Shown here piece after piece: positions 25,970 through 35,282 of a DNA stretch of 64,000 bases. A program made the translations under genes and the position numbers. The DNA is from Rhodospirillaceae bacterium. GTDB lineage: Bacteria > Pseudomonadota > Alphaproteobacteria > Rhodospirillales > Rhodospirillaceae. Under the pieces are notes generated by a model, which was given only the letters and a program-made list of their open reading frames with translations, made no database searches and was not told where the DNA came from. The stretch spans positions 248,001 through 312,000 of the forward strand of contig JAQWQC010000006.1 of NCBI GenBank assembly GCA_029245025.1. The letters are read 5' to 3'. How positions within the stretch are numbered: the first letter of the stretch is position 1; each line of letters starts with the position of its first letter.

Positions 25970-27544
25970 GTGTCTCGACTTATAACGTTCATCGTCGTTG
26001 GCGCTGGTCTTATTTTTGGCGTTGTCTGGATGTTTGGATCCACAGAGCCAACAGTCGTTCAAACACAGAACTCATCAGATTCAGATGCATCTACTTCGTT
26101 AGACTCAAAAATTCTGCGTCTCGGCGTCGTGAGCTTGCCGCCGGCCCTCGGCAACCCTTATCGTGGGACCGGTGTCCCAACCATTTACACCTATCGCGCC
26201 ATGTTCGAAGGCCTCACCTTTGTAACTGAGGACGGCGATGTGCAACCGCGCTTAGCGACAAGCTGGGAGCGTGTTGATGACCTGACATGGAAGTTCAATC
26301 TCCGCCGTAACGTGCTTTTTCATAATGGTGCCCCTTTTACTGCCGATGCTGTGGTCTTTGCGGTCGAATATTTGAGAAGTGATGAAGCGCGTGTTGAACC
26401 GATTGCGCGCGACCTTGGTGCGATAGAACGCGCAGAAGCTTTAGATGACCACACCGTACTAATTCATACGGGTGTTGCGGCACCCTTGCTGCCGGCTCTG
26501 ACCGAAGCCCTGTTGATTGTGGAACCTGGGCAATGGCAACGCCTTGGCCGCGAGAGTTTCGCCGTGGAGCCGATCGGTACCGGCCCATTTAAGTTGGTCG
26601 AATGGAGCGAAGCCAAAGCTACGCTGGATGCTCACCGAGAAGGGTGGCGTCCGCCGAAGGTCGACGGCTTACATATCTTTGCGATACCGGATACATCTTC
26701 ACGCGTCCAAGCCATGTTATCCGATCGTCTCGACATCGCAGTAGCTATGAGTCGCGACAATATACTGGCTATAGAGTCAGGCGGTGGTCGCGGTGACATT
26801 GGAACGACCATTAGCGTCCTGGGAATCAGTTTCATTCTTACAAAAACTGCCGAAGACCACCCCATCCAAGATAAACGTGTGCGGCAAGCTTTAAACTACG
26901 CCGTGAACAAGGACGCCTATATTGAGGCATTGTTCGGCGGCCTAACAAAAGCATCGAGCCAGCCCACAACTGCAGCAGCTTTTGGCTTCAACCCATCGGT
27001 CTCGCCATATCGATTTGATCCTGACAGAGCCATGGCACTTCTTGCCGAGGCCGGTTATCCAGACGGCTTTTCATTTACAGCTCAAGTGACCATAGGTGGG
27101 GGAGCATCCTTGGCTCCAGCTTATCAGCAAGTCGCTGCGGACTTGTTGAACGTAGGCGTGGTAATGACCTTAAGAACTATGCCGGTACAGCAATTGATTC
27201 GCGGTATTCAGGAAGGAGAGTGGCGCGGCGAAGCGTTTGGAATGAATTATTCGGCAGAACGCACCACAGACGCGCTACGCCCTGCCCGTCTTCACTCTTG
27301 CATCCAGCGTATTCCTTGGTACTGCAATGAAGATTTAACAGAGAAAATTAGAACAGCGTTTGCGACATCCGACTTAGAAAAGCGTCGCCGTCTTACAGAA
27401 CAAGTAATGGCGATCTACCATGATGATGCGCCGGCGATCTGGATGCACGAGGTCATTATGTTTAAGGCCCTTGGTCCACGGGTTAAAAGCTTTCGGCAAG
27501 ACTTAACTGTGCTTAATTACGATGAGATTGAGCTGTTCCCGTGA
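25970..27544 (+). CDS. Peptide-type ABC substrate-binding protein (SBP family 5)
   Basis: Binding protein of 524 residues. The N-terminus (LITFIVVGAGLIFGVVWMFG) is a signal anchor, then a Ser/Asp linker leads into LRLGVVSLPPALGNPY and the family-5 fold (LTWKFNLRRNVLFHNG, RVRQALNYAVNKDAY, YRFDPDRAMALLAEAGY). GTG 25970 was chosen because AAAGG lies 8 bases upstream; GTG 25961 lacks a site. It resembles the binder at 2899-4434. No permease adjoins. Its stop overlaps the next gene's start, coupling it to two SnoaL-like proteins. Confidence 0.88.
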   Translation: MSRLITFIVVGAGLIFGVVWMFGSTEPTVVQTQNSSDSDASTSLDSKILRLGVVSLPPALGNPYRGTGVPTIYTYRAMFEGLTFVTEDGDVQPRLATSWERVDDLTWKFNLRRNVLFHNGAPFTADAVVFAVEYLRSDEARVEPIARDLGAIERAEALDDHTVLIHTGVAAPLLPALTEALLIVEPGQWQRLGRESFAVEPIGTGPFKLVEWSEAKATLDAHREGWRPPKVDGLHIFAIPDTSSRVQAMLSDRLDIAVAMSRDNILAIESGGGRGDIGTTISVLGISFILTKTAEDHPIQDKRVRQALNYAVNKDAYIEALFGGLTKASSQPTTAAAFGFNPSVSPYRFDPDRAMALLAEAGYPDGFSFTAQVTIGGGASLAPAYQQVAADLLNVGVVMTLRTMPVQQLIRGIQEGEWRGEAFGMNYSAERTTDALRPARLHSCIQRIPWYCNEDLTEKIRTAFATSDLEKRRRLTEQVMAIYHDDAPAIWMHEVIMFKALGPRVKSFRQDLTVLNYDEIELFP

Positions 27545-28017
27545 GCGGTGATACGACCCCAATTGAAACAGCCGTCACCGCTTGGACAGAGGCTTGGTCC
27601 GGAAGAAATTGCGCTGGTGTTCTCAGCCTTTGGGATGACTCTGATAATCAGGCCACTTACCTTCCCGCCGAACGAATTGAACCGCTGATAGGCACAGTCG
27701 CAGTGACTGATTACGTCACAACTGTTTGTCGGCTGTTCGGCGACATCCGCCATCGTGCTGAAAGTCCGGTATATCGACGCCTTACAGAAGACACAGGAAT
27801 GGCCTTCTATTCCTTGGTGTGGATGTTATCTGACAATCGCGGGCCAATCGGCAGCACCTGTCGTGTGACAGCCCTTTGGCGAAAGAGAAATGATGAGTGG
27901 CGCTTATTCCACTACGCCGAAGCGCCGCTGGCCCCCTTGTTGGAATTGCGGGATTTCTATGAAGCTGTTGCTGCTGAAGGGTTAGGTGCCATTCCGCCAC
28001 GCGCGGGGTCCGCATGA
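27541..28017 (+). CDS. SnoaL-like / NTF2-fold protein, first copy
   Basis: 158 residues with the NTF2-like pattern: N-terminal helices WTEAWSGRNCAGVLSLWDD, a Y.PAERIEPL.G loop, and C-terminal strands VTALWRKRNDEWRLFHYAEAP. It starts with GTG overlapping the stop of the binding-protein gene (GTGA) and ends overlapping the start of the next gene. This fold serves as small-molecule isomerase, dehydratase or ligand-binding domain; no catalytic pair is evident. Role unknown, presumably tied to the solute bound by the upstream protein. Confidence 0.75.
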   Translation: MSGDTTPIETAVTAWTEAWSGRNCAGVLSLWDDSDNQATYLPAERIEPLIGTVAVTDYVTTVCRLFGDIRHRAESPVYRRLTEDTGMAFYSLVWMLSDNRGPIGSTCRVTALWRKRNDEWRLFHYAEAPLAPLLELRDFYEAVAAEGLGAIPPRAGSA

Positions 28018-28490
28018 CGTCCTTACATATAGAGATCACGGATCTCATCACTCGCTATGTCGGATACTCAGAGTCGATGGATTTTGGCGGTAAAAAGGCT
28101 CTATGGGATGCGGACGACCCCGCACCTTTGCTGATGCCGGAAGAAGCACATGCGCCTCTGGTTGGTTGGGACGCGATTGACGCCTACTGGTCAAAATCGC
28201 GGGTGGTTATGCACACACTCAAAAGCCGCACTGCCAATCATCGCGTCCGTGAGATCGATGAGGGACTGGTACTCGCAAATTACGACATGCGTTGGGTCGC
28301 GACGATGGCAGGACCGAAAAACGTCCCAAGCAGGCCGATTGCGGCAGACGTTCGCGTTACAACCTTATTGCGGAAGAAACCCGAAGGGTGGCGATTTTTT
28401 CATCTGATGGAAGGACCGATAGACCTTTTGGCAATGGCGCGGGAAGCCTATGAACGCAAGGGACGTATTCTATTCCCGATCGGTGCGTAG
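28014..28490 (+). CDS. SnoaL-like / NTF2-fold protein, second copy
   Basis: Also 158 residues and the same fold: YVGYSESMDFGGKKALWDADD, a LLMPEEAHAPLVGWDAIDAYW loop, and terminal strands VRVTTLLRKKPEGWRFFHLMEGP. It parallels the preceding protein in length and motif order (ALW.D, P.E......G, TLLRK..GWRFFH), so the pair looks like an old duplication, or two halves of a heterodimer. The ATGA overlap with the preceding gene couples translation. Function unknown. Confidence 0.75.
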   Translation: MTSLHIEITDLITRYVGYSESMDFGGKKALWDADDPAPLLMPEEAHAPLVGWDAIDAYWSKSRVVMHTLKSRTANHRVREIDEGLVLANYDMRWVATMAGPKNVPSRPIAADVRVTTLLRKKPEGWRFFHLMEGPIDLLAMAREAYERKGRILFPIGA

Positions 28491-28498
28491 GGACCGCT

Positions 28499-28840
28499 CT
28501 ACTTAGGGCCGCCTTCAGTGTTTAGTTTGAGGCGCTCGACAACACGTCCACTCTCGACGTGACTCTCTAAAATTTCATCAATGTCGGTTTCGCTTTCATA
28601 GCAATACCAAATGCCTTCTGGATAAATGACCATTGCAGGCCCTAACTCACATCGATCAAGACACCCTGATGCATTGATACGGACTCGTCCGATGCCCATC
28701 GTCTTGGCTTTTTTCTTCATGTAGTCCCGAAGAGCCACAGAATTGTTGCGGGCACACGATCCTCGAGGATGACCTTCTGGACGAACGTTGGTGCAGCAGA
28801 AGACGTGGATACGGTAATAGGGCTCTTCGGACTCTGGCAT
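28499..28840 (-). CDS. (2Fe-2S) ferredoxin domain protein, thioredoxin-like fold
   Basis: 113-residue soluble protein. Four cysteines have the spacing of thioredoxin-fold [2Fe-2S] ferredoxins: C in HVFCCTNVRP, C in GSCARNNSV, then SGCLDRCELGPAMV (C-x3-C). The conserved YPEGIWYCYES follows. It is likely a small electron carrier. It starts at ATG 28840, 25 bases after the OppF stop, and may be the last gene of that transcription unit. The longer upstream reading overlaps oppF and is rejected. Confidence 0.85.
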   Translation of the reverse strand: MPESEEPYYRIHVFCCTNVRPEGHPRGSCARNNSVALRDYMKKKAKTMGIGRVRINASGCLDRCELGPAMVIYPEGIWYCYESETDIDEILESHVESGRVVERLKLNTEGGPK

Positions 28841-28865
28841 AAGAAACTCTTTTGCTAATTGCGGT

Positions 28866-29849
28866 TTAGTCGCGCCAGTGGTGACAGGCGACCTCGTGCC
28901 CCTCTCCCGCGCTTTCCAGTCCCGGCACTGTCTCAGCACAAATACTTGTGGCGCGCGGACAGCGGGTTCGGAAAACACAACCGGACGGTGGGCTGAGCGG
29001 AGAAGGCAAGTCACCAGTCAAAAGTATACGATCTTTGTTGCGCTCTTTCATCGGATCTGGAATTGGCACCGCAGATAGAAGCGCCTGCGTATAGGGATGT
29101 CTCGGCGTCGCATAGAGAGCGGACTTATCAGCCAACTCCATCACTTTTCCGAGATACAAGACCAAGACACGATGACTGATATGCCGGACGATCGCCAAAT
29201 CATGACTGATAAACAGCAACGCCAAACCAAAATCGCGCTGTAGGTCCATAAGCAAGTTGACGACTTGAGCCTGAATCGAAACGTCTAGAGCCGAAACCGG
29301 CTCATCACAGATCACCAATTTAGGCCGTAAGATCATCGCACGCGCAATACCTATGCGCTGACATTGACCGCCTGAAAATTCGTGTGGATAACGATTGATC
29401 ATGCGAGGCAACAAACCAACACGCTCCATCATCTCTTCAGCCATTTTTCGGCGATCCCCTTTTGTCAGCGATGGCCTATAATTGCGCAGCGGTTCGGCGA
29501 TGATATCGCCGGCCGTCATTCGCGGATCTAGGCTGGCTAATGGGTCTTGAAAAACGATCTGCAAGTTTTCCCGGGCCGCAATCAGTTCTTTCTTGTTGAG
29601 AGATGTCAAATCGGTTCCGAGCCACGACACAACACCATCAGTCGCACCAATGAGTTGCAGCACCGCTCGGCCCAGCGTCGACTTACCGCATCCAGATTCG
29701 CCGACGACCCCTAACGTCTCGCCTTGATTTAGGTCAAACGATACACCATCAACTGCCTTCAACGGGGTGTGCTGGCCGACGAAAACCCCGCCGGTGCGAA
29801 CCGGAAAATGGACTTTCAGACCGCGGACCTGAAGGAGCGGATCACTCAT
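28866..29849 (-). CDS. Oligopeptide/dipeptide ABC transporter ATPase, OppF/DppF type
   Basis: 327 residues. Walker A GESGCGKSTLGRAV, signature FSGGQCQRIGIARAM, Walker B KLVICDEPVSALD, H-loop ISHDL. The C-terminal oligo_HPY region (CVFRTRCPRA) is typical of Opp/Dpp ATPases. Its ATG overlaps the stop of the OppD-type gene by one base (TAATG). Together they power the importer encoded upstream. Confidence 0.93.
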   Translation of the reverse strand: MSDPLLQVRGLKVHFPVRTGGVFVGQHTPLKAVDGVSFDLNQGETLGVVGESGCGKSTLGRAVLQLIGATDGVVSWLGTDLTSLNKKELIAARENLQIVFQDPLASLDPRMTAGDIIAEPLRNYRPSLTKGDRRKMAEEMMERVGLLPRMINRYPHEFSGGQCQRIGIARAMILRPKLVICDEPVSALDVSIQAQVVNLLMDLQRDFGLALLFISHDLAIVRHISHRVLVLYLGKVMELADKSALYATPRHPYTQALLSAVPIPDPMKERNKDRILLTGDLPSPLSPPSGCVFRTRCPRATSICAETVPGLESAGEGHEVACHHWRD

Positions 29850-30820
29850 TAACCCGCCTCCGCCCCATTATAGAAACACGCCTTTGATTGCCCACTGGGT
29901 GTTCTCTCAAGGAGCGGTCTCTCTGTCTGGCAACGGTCAAAAACATGGGGGCAACGTGGATGGAAGCTACACCCCGTGGGCAGGCTTTGAAGATTTGGCG
30001 GTTGTCCGGAAATGGTCTCCAAAGCCTCTGTCTCGACATCAAGACTAGGCGTGCAATCGAGCAACCCCTGTGTGTACGGATGAACTGGGGATGCAAAGGT
30101 GTCGGCCACAGAACCTTGTTCAACGATACGGCCAGCATACATGACAGCTACACGGTCCGCCAGACCAGCAACCACACCAAGATCATGCGTGATCAACACA
30201 ATGGCGGCACCTAGGTTTGCCTTCACCTCCATAAGAAGATCTAAAATTTGCGCTTGCACCGTGACATCAAGGGCCGTCGTTGGTTCATCGGCAATGATAA
30301 CCTCGGGCTCACACATCAATGCTATAGCAATCATCACTCTCTGACGTAGTCCCCCAGAAAGTTCGTGAGGGTACATATCGAGCCTGCGTTCAGCCTCAGG
30401 AATATGCACACGATCAAGCATCTCCAGCGCTCGGCGGCGACCGGTCTCTTTGTCGACGCCCTGATGTTCAATAAGGACCTCAGAAAGTTGCCGGCCAATC
30501 TTCATGTGGGGCGTGAGCGAGGTCATCGGATCTTGAAAAATCATCGCAATCCGCTCACCGCGGACGGTGTTGAGTTTTTTCTCATCTGCAGAAAGAAGGT
30601 CTAGGCCATCGAGGCTAATATGACCGTTAGCGGTTCCGTTCTCAGCCAGCAATCCCATGGCAGCCATGAAAGTCTGGCTTTTGCCCGATCCAGATTCACC
30701 AACAAGGCCCAGACATTCTCCCGCTTCAACTGACAGCGAAACATCTGTCACCGCCTCGACGTCACCATCAGGCGTTGCAAAGGAAACAGACAGATTGTCG
30801 ATTGCAAGCACAGAAGTCAT
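29849..30820 (-). CDS. Oligopeptide/dipeptide ABC transporter ATPase, OppD/DppD type
   Basis: About 323 residues. Walker A GESGSGKSQTFMAAMG, signature LSGGLRQRVMIAIAL, Walker B EVIIADEPTTALD, H-loop ITHDLG and the oligo_HPY tail CSFHPRCPHV. The Walker A Lys-Ser is followed by Gln rather than Thr, usual for the D subunit. A TTG start overlapping the OppC stop (30829) is possible; ATG 30820 was chosen. Confidence 0.92.
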   Translation of the reverse strand: MTSVLAIDNLSVSFATPDGDVEAVTDVSLSVEAGECLGLVGESGSGKSQTFMAAMGLLAENGTANGHISLDGLDLLSADEKKLNTVRGERIAMIFQDPMTSLTPHMKIGRQLSEVLIEHQGVDKETGRRRALEMLDRVHIPEAERRLDMYPHELSGGLRQRVMIAIALMCEPEVIIADEPTTALDVTVQAQILDLLMEVKANLGAAIVLITHDLGVVAGLADRVAVMYAGRIVEQGSVADTFASPVHPYTQGLLDCTPSLDVETEALETISGQPPNLQSLPTGCSFHPRCPHVFDRCQTERPLLERTPSGQSKACFYNGAEAG

Positions 30821-30825
30821 GGGCG

Positions 30826-31764
30826 TCAACGATCTTTCGGGTCGAGCGCATCGCGGAGACCATCGCCAAGAAAATTAAAACAAAATAAAGTCGTTGATAG
30901 ACAGACAGCTGGCAAAATCAAGGTTCGGGGCGTGATTTCCATTTCCTGGGCCCCCTCAGCAATCAGTGCGCCCCAACTTGTCATCGGAGGCTGCACGCCT
31001 AGACCAAGGAAACTCAGGAAGCTCTCGAGCAATATCACCTGCGGAATGGTCAGCGTGACGTAGACGATAACCACGCCTAAGACGTTGGGTATGATGTGAC
31101 GCGCAATAATGCCTGCCGTCGACCCGCCAGACGCCCGTGCCGCTTCGATAAACTCTTTGTTCTTAAGGGTGAGCGTTTGGCCACGCACAATGCGTGACAT
31201 GGTTAACCATTCGACAAACCCAATCGCCAAAAACATCAGATAAAAATTCCGGCCAAACACGACCATAAGAATAATGATGAAAAACATCAGTGGAACGGCA
31301 TACATCACATCGACAAAACGCATAAGAATTTGATCTACACTTCCCCCCATAAAGCCTGCTGTAGCGCCTACCGTCACACCAATCACCAAAGCCACTGAGG
31401 TTGCGAGAATGCCAACTAGGAATGACACCTGTCCGCCTTGCAGAATACGCGCCAATAAATCGCGGCCCAAAGAATCTGTCCCGAAATAGTGGCCCGCTTC
31501 AATGTTTGGCGGCGCAGCCTCTAAAATATTCCAGTCAATTTCTTCGTACGACCACGGCACCAGGACAGGACCGATAAAACAAACTAAGGCCATAACGATG
31601 AGAACGACCGCACTGATCATTGCCGCACGATTTGCTTGAAGCCGACGGAAAGCGTCTTGCCATAAACTACGGCCTTCTACATCCGCCGCCTTATCAAGGG
31701 CATGGGAGTGAGGAACACGTAAATTCGCGCCCGAACCTCCGTCGCTCATGGGCGCGTCACTCAT
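30826..31764 (-). CDS. Oligopeptide/dipeptide ABC transporter permease, OppC/DppC type
   Basis: Inner-membrane permease of about 312 residues. N-terminal cytosolic arm, TM1, then the periplasmic FGTDSLGRDLLARILQGGQVS motif characteristic of the C subunit. The EAA loop, SGGSTAGIIARHIIPNVLG, contacts the ATPases. The start ATG at 31764 overlaps the end of the OppB-type gene by 8 bases. Confidence 0.92.
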   Translation of the reverse strand: MSDAPMSDGGSGANLRVPHSHALDKAADVEGRSLWQDAFRRLQANRAAMISAVVLIVMALVCFIGPVLVPWSYEEIDWNILEAAPPNIEAGHYFGTDSLGRDLLARILQGGQVSFLVGILATSVALVIGVTVGATAGFMGGSVDQILMRFVDVMYAVPLMFFIIILMVVFGRNFYLMFLAIGFVEWLTMSRIVRGQTLTLKNKEFIEAARASGGSTAGIIARHIIPNVLGVVIVYVTLTIPQVILLESFLSFLGLGVQPPMTSWGALIAEGAQEMEITPRTLILPAVCLSTTLFCFNFLGDGLRDALDPKDR

Positions 31765-32692
31765 ATCGCACCTTCGGGTCGAGCCAGGCGTATGCCAAAT
31801 CAACAAAGAGGTTAAGAAGGATTACCAGAGACGCAGCGAGAATGGTGACCCCCATAACCAAGGTATAATCACGATTTAGCGCCCCTTGGACGAAGTAGCG
31901 ACCAATTCCTGGTAAACCGAATATGGTCTCAATCACCATAGATCCGGTCAGAAGAAAAACTGTGGCGGGGCCAAGGTAGGTAACGACAGGAATCATCGCG
32001 CTCTTAAAAGCATGTCGGAGCACCACGATGCGGAACGGTAACCCTTTCGCCCGCGCGGTGCGGACATAGTTGGTGCGTAACGTTTCGATCAGACTGGCAC
32101 GGGTTATCCGGGCGATATAGGCGATGAATGGTAAGGCCAGACAAATCACCGGAAGAATGCGGTTGGGCAAAGCACCGTTGTTCCACCCCGCGACAGGGAG
32201 GGCGAATATGGTCTCTCGTAACCAGATACCGAATATAAGCGCCAACAGCGGGCCAACGACGAAATTGGGAATAACGATTCCGGTCATGGCCACCGTCATC
32301 GCAGCATGATCAGCGCCGCTGTTCTGTTTTAACGCGGCCATCGCGCCCAACGGAATGCCCACAAGTAAAGCAAGAAACAAAGCGGCGGCGCCATTCTGGA
32401 TACTTATGGGAAACCCTTGTCCGATAAGCTCAGTAACCGAAAAATCTTTGTACTTAAATGAAGGTCCGAAATCGCCCTGTAACAGATTACCGAGGTAATT
32501 GACGTACTGCCACCACAGTGGTTGATCGAGCCCATAGGCTGCTTTGAGGTTGGCCATGATTTCAGGCGGCAGGGGCGCCTCTTGGTCAAAAGGTCCGCCG
32601 GGGGCCAGACGCATCAAAAAGAATGCGGCCGTAATCACCACCCACAAGGTGGGGATAGCAATGAAAAGGCGACGTGAGAAATAAGCCCACAT
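31757..32692 (-). CDS. Oligopeptide/dipeptide ABC transporter permease, OppB/DppB type
   Basis: 311 residues. It opens YFSRRLFIAIPTLWVVITAAFFLMRL, as B subunits do. Then PGGPFD and the EAA loop RTARAKGLPFRIVVLRHAFKSAM. The C-terminal segment ETIFGLPGIGRYFVQGALNRDY is diagnostic. It forms the channel with the OppC-type protein. A 116-bp gap separates it from the binding-protein gene; I see no promoter I would assert there. Confidence 0.92.
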   Translation of the reverse strand: MWAYFSRRLFIAIPTLWVVITAAFFLMRLAPGGPFDQEAPLPPEIMANLKAAYGLDQPLWWQYVNYLGNLLQGDFGPSFKYKDFSVTELIGQGFPISIQNGAAALFLALLVGIPLGAMAALKQNSGADHAAMTVAMTGIVIPNFVVGPLLALIFGIWLRETIFALPVAGWNNGALPNRILPVICLALPFIAYIARITRASLIETLRTNYVRTARAKGLPFRIVVLRHAFKSAMIPVVTYLGPATVFLLTGSMVIETIFGLPGIGRYFVQGALNRDYTLVMGVTILAASLVILLNLFVDLAYAWLDPKVRYE

Positions 32693-32808
32693 GGATGAAG
32701 TGGCGGTCCGCTTTACTGCAAAACAGGAAGGTGGATGTAATCATACCGGTCACGCAGCCCCTGCGCTAGACCCCGCGTCTGGAGGCACCCGGTCTCATTA
32801 CAAAGCGA

Positions 32809-34398
32809 TTATCGATCCCCACCCATTAGTGGAATGAGGCTTGGAGTTGTTGAGCGCCCAATGTCTGGGCGTCCGATTCCCGGGCTCAGGGACAGAGTAT
32901 CCAGAGGGTGAATGCCTGCTGGGTTTGTCCGCCAACCGCCAACGGACGGGGACACCAATGCCAAGGGCTGGTAGAAAAAAAGCGCAAGGAGTGGTTGGTC
33001 TTCGATCAGACGCTTCTCAGCCTCTCTGTACTGTCCGGCACGCACCTTATACTTTGCACTCTCAGCGGCACGAGCGAGGCGTTCGCCAAACCCGGGAAAA
33101 TCATAACACGGCCAATTCCATGGGCCGCCAACCCTGCTTAACGGTTCAAGGATGTCCCGCGGTGTATCGCGACGTCCCGGCCAGCTGACAAAAGCAACGT
33201 CAAAGTCGCCCTCGGCCAAGGCACTCCAATGTTCTGGCATTGGCGCGGCAACGATCTGCGTATCAATGCCCACCCTGCTCCACATCTCAGAAACAATACC
33301 AGCAACGTCTGAGTGAATATCGCCGGTGGGGATGCGTAGCTTGACCGTGAAGCGATTGTCGACCCCATAGTTCCGCTCGGACAAAAGAGCATCAGCGACC
33401 TCTTCTCGTTCTTCCAGAGTTAAGGACGCGAATGGAGTTCGATAAGACTGTTGGTACGTCATTGCAGACGGCGATACGAACTGAGTGGTTGGGCTGGCGC
33501 CGGCGATGGAAACACGCCTCATTATTTCTGGTCGGTATATTGCCATGGAAAGTGCATGACGCGCGTCCAAATTGTCTAAGGGCGCGCGAGTTGTATTGAC
33601 CGCATAGGCATACAAAGCATCGCCCCCGTCGCGGCGGACTTCTAGGCCACGGCTGCCAATTAGACGTGGGCTGATCAAAGGGAGGGCTGCAGATACATAG
33701 GCATCAAGACCATCAGAGTCCGACCAGAGTTGAGCAACTGACTCGACAGGCATCAGTCTCAAAGTTGGCCCAGCGCCGCGGTGCACGACGGTTAATGCTT
33801 CATCTCGACGATCTGCAACCTGGTATCGACCCGATGTAACGCGACCGTTAGCAATCACATCAGGCTCATAGGCGGGTGCTGGCTTAGCCACCGGATGACT
33901 TAGGGTGTGAAGAAAGTCGACGTCCCTACGTGACAGCGTAAGAACAACGGTACGCCTGTCCGGCGCCGTGACCCCCAAGACCTGGCTCTGCGTCATGCCC
34001 CCCGATCGAAACGCGTCGGCATTAACGATTATAGATAATTTGTCTGCAAACGGGCTTGGTCGGTCGGGGTTAAGCGCGCGCTCTATCCCCGCCACAACGT
34101 CGTCCCCCGTGATCAATCTTCCTGTCGACCATTCCGCGTCTGACCGTAAAGTAAATGTATAGGTCCGGCCGTCGGCTGACATGGTCCAGCTGTCCGCTAG
34201 ACCTGGCACAAGCTCGCCGCGTTCGTTATAGGTGGTGAGTCCGAGATGTAGCGTGTTGGCCACAAGGTGGTCGGCATATGAAACCGCGTGGTGTGGATCT
34301 AGTTCATCTGCATTTGTCCCAATAAAAACCGTGAGAGTATCGGCAATCCCTCGCTGCGTCTGACCCAGAAGCTCCGCGGCGACAAAAATGCTGATCAA
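32809..34398 (-). CDS. Oligopeptide ABC transporter substrate-binding protein (OppA type)
   Basis: 529 residues of SBP family 5 fold: DELDPHHAVSYADHLVANTL, SWTMSADGRTYTFTLR.DAEWS.G, DARHALSMAIYRPEIMRRV. The domain order is that of OppA/MppA, unlike the two orphan binders in this window. The N-terminus is odd. The best start is TTG 34398, 11 bases after the FAH-gene stop, giving a weak signal sequence (ISIFVAAELLGQ); no ATG or good ribosome site precedes the mature region. It leads the Opp cassette. Confidence 0.87.
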   Translation of the reverse strand: MISIFVAAELLGQTQRGIADTLTVFIGTNADELDPHHAVSYADHLVANTLHLGLTTYNERGELVPGLADSWTMSADGRTYTFTLRSDAEWSTGRLITGDDVVAGIERALNPDRPSPFADKLSIIVNADAFRSGGMTQSQVLGVTAPDRRTVVLTLSRRDVDFLHTLSHPVAKPAPAYEPDVIANGRVTSGRYQVADRRDEALTVVHRGAGPTLRLMPVESVAQLWSDSDGLDAYVSAALPLISPRLIGSRGLEVRRDGGDALYAYAVNTTRAPLDNLDARHALSMAIYRPEIMRRVSIAGASPTTQFVSPSAMTYQQSYRTPFASLTLEEREEVADALLSERNYGVDNRFTVKLRIPTGDIHSDVAGIVSEMWSRVGIDTQIVAAPMPEHWSALAEGDFDVAFVSWPGRRDTPRDILEPLSRVGGPWNWPCYDFPGFGERLARAAESAKYKVRAGQYREAEKRLIEDQPLLALFFYQPLALVSPSVGGWRTNPAGIHPLDTLSLSPGIGRPDIGRSTTPSLIPLMGGDR

Positions 34399-34409
34399 CC
34401 AGCGCGGGG

Positions 34410-35249
34410 TCAGACGTCAGTCTCCGCTTTTACAGAATTAGACAGCATTCCGACCTTCTCAACCTCCACTTTTATGTGGTCACCTGGCTTCAACCAGAGA
34501 GGCGGTTTCCTGCCGGCACCAACACCGGCTGGTGTTCCCGTGGCCAAAACATCACCGGGCTCAAGGTGCGTAAAAGCTGAGATATAAGAAATAATTTCAG
34601 CAACAGAAAAGATCATCTCTTGCGTTGAAGCCTGTTGCATGACCTCGCCGTTGACCCGCGTGGTCAAAAATAAAGTCTGCGGGTCAGAAATCTCATGAGC
34701 CGGCACCAACCACGGCCCACACGCGCCAGAGGAATCAAAGTTTTTGCCGGCAGTGAATGAGTGCTTCTGATAATCGCGCACAGAACCGTCCAGGAAACAG
34801 CTATAGCCAGCCACATAGTCTAGCGCTTTGTCGACCGGAATATGCCGCCCTCCACGCCCCATAATGACGGCGAGTTCTCCTTCGAAATCATACTGTTCAG
34901 ACGCCTCTGGCATAATCACAGACTGTTGGTGCCCCACCAACGACTGTGACGTGCGCATAAACAGGTTTGGGTTAGCCGGTATATCGCCACCCATTTCTTT
35001 TGCATGGTCTTTGTAGTTTTTTCCGACACATATGATCCGGCCAGTGTCGGGAACCACCTGATGTAGAACCACGTGATCAAGATCAACAGTCGGTGAACGT
35101 CTTTCCGCCACCTTAATCAGATTATCGAGCGGACCGGTCGCGAGAATCACTTTGAGGCTTGGTCCTGCATCCGACAGGTCAATAATGCCGTTATCGATAA
35201 CAGCGCCGACCTTAACGCCTTCATTGTATTCGTATGAAACGAATCTCAT
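34410..35249 (-). CDS. Fumarylacetoacetate hydrolase (FAH) family protein
   Basis: 279 residues. The C-terminal FAH domain shows GRIICVGKNYKDHAKEMG, the metal ligands in YDFEGELAVIMGR (E...E) and LDGSVRDYQ, and the late DVLATGTPAGVGAGRKPP loop. The family cleaves C-C bonds of acylpyruvates, decarboxylates or isomerises aromatic-pathway diacids, or hydrates 2-oxo acids; sequence alone does not choose. Placed between TRAP and Opp transporter genes, it is the clearest catabolic enzyme of the cluster. Confidence 0.9.
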   Translation of the reverse strand: MRFVSYEYNEGVKVGAVIDNGIIDLSDAGPSLKVILATGPLDNLIKVAERRSPTVDLDHVVLHQVVPDTGRIICVGKNYKDHAKEMGGDIPANPNLFMRTSQSLVGHQQSVIMPEASEQYDFEGELAVIMGRGGRHIPVDKALDYVAGYSCFLDGSVRDYQKHSFTAGKNFDSSGACGPWLVPAHEISDPQTLFLTTRVNGEVMQQASTQEMIFSVAEIISYISAFTHLEPGDVLATGTPAGVGAGRKPPLWLKPGDHIKVEVEKVGMLSNSVKAETDV

Positions 35250-35282
35250 TGCTCTATTGGGCCTATAGTATTTGGATGCGCT

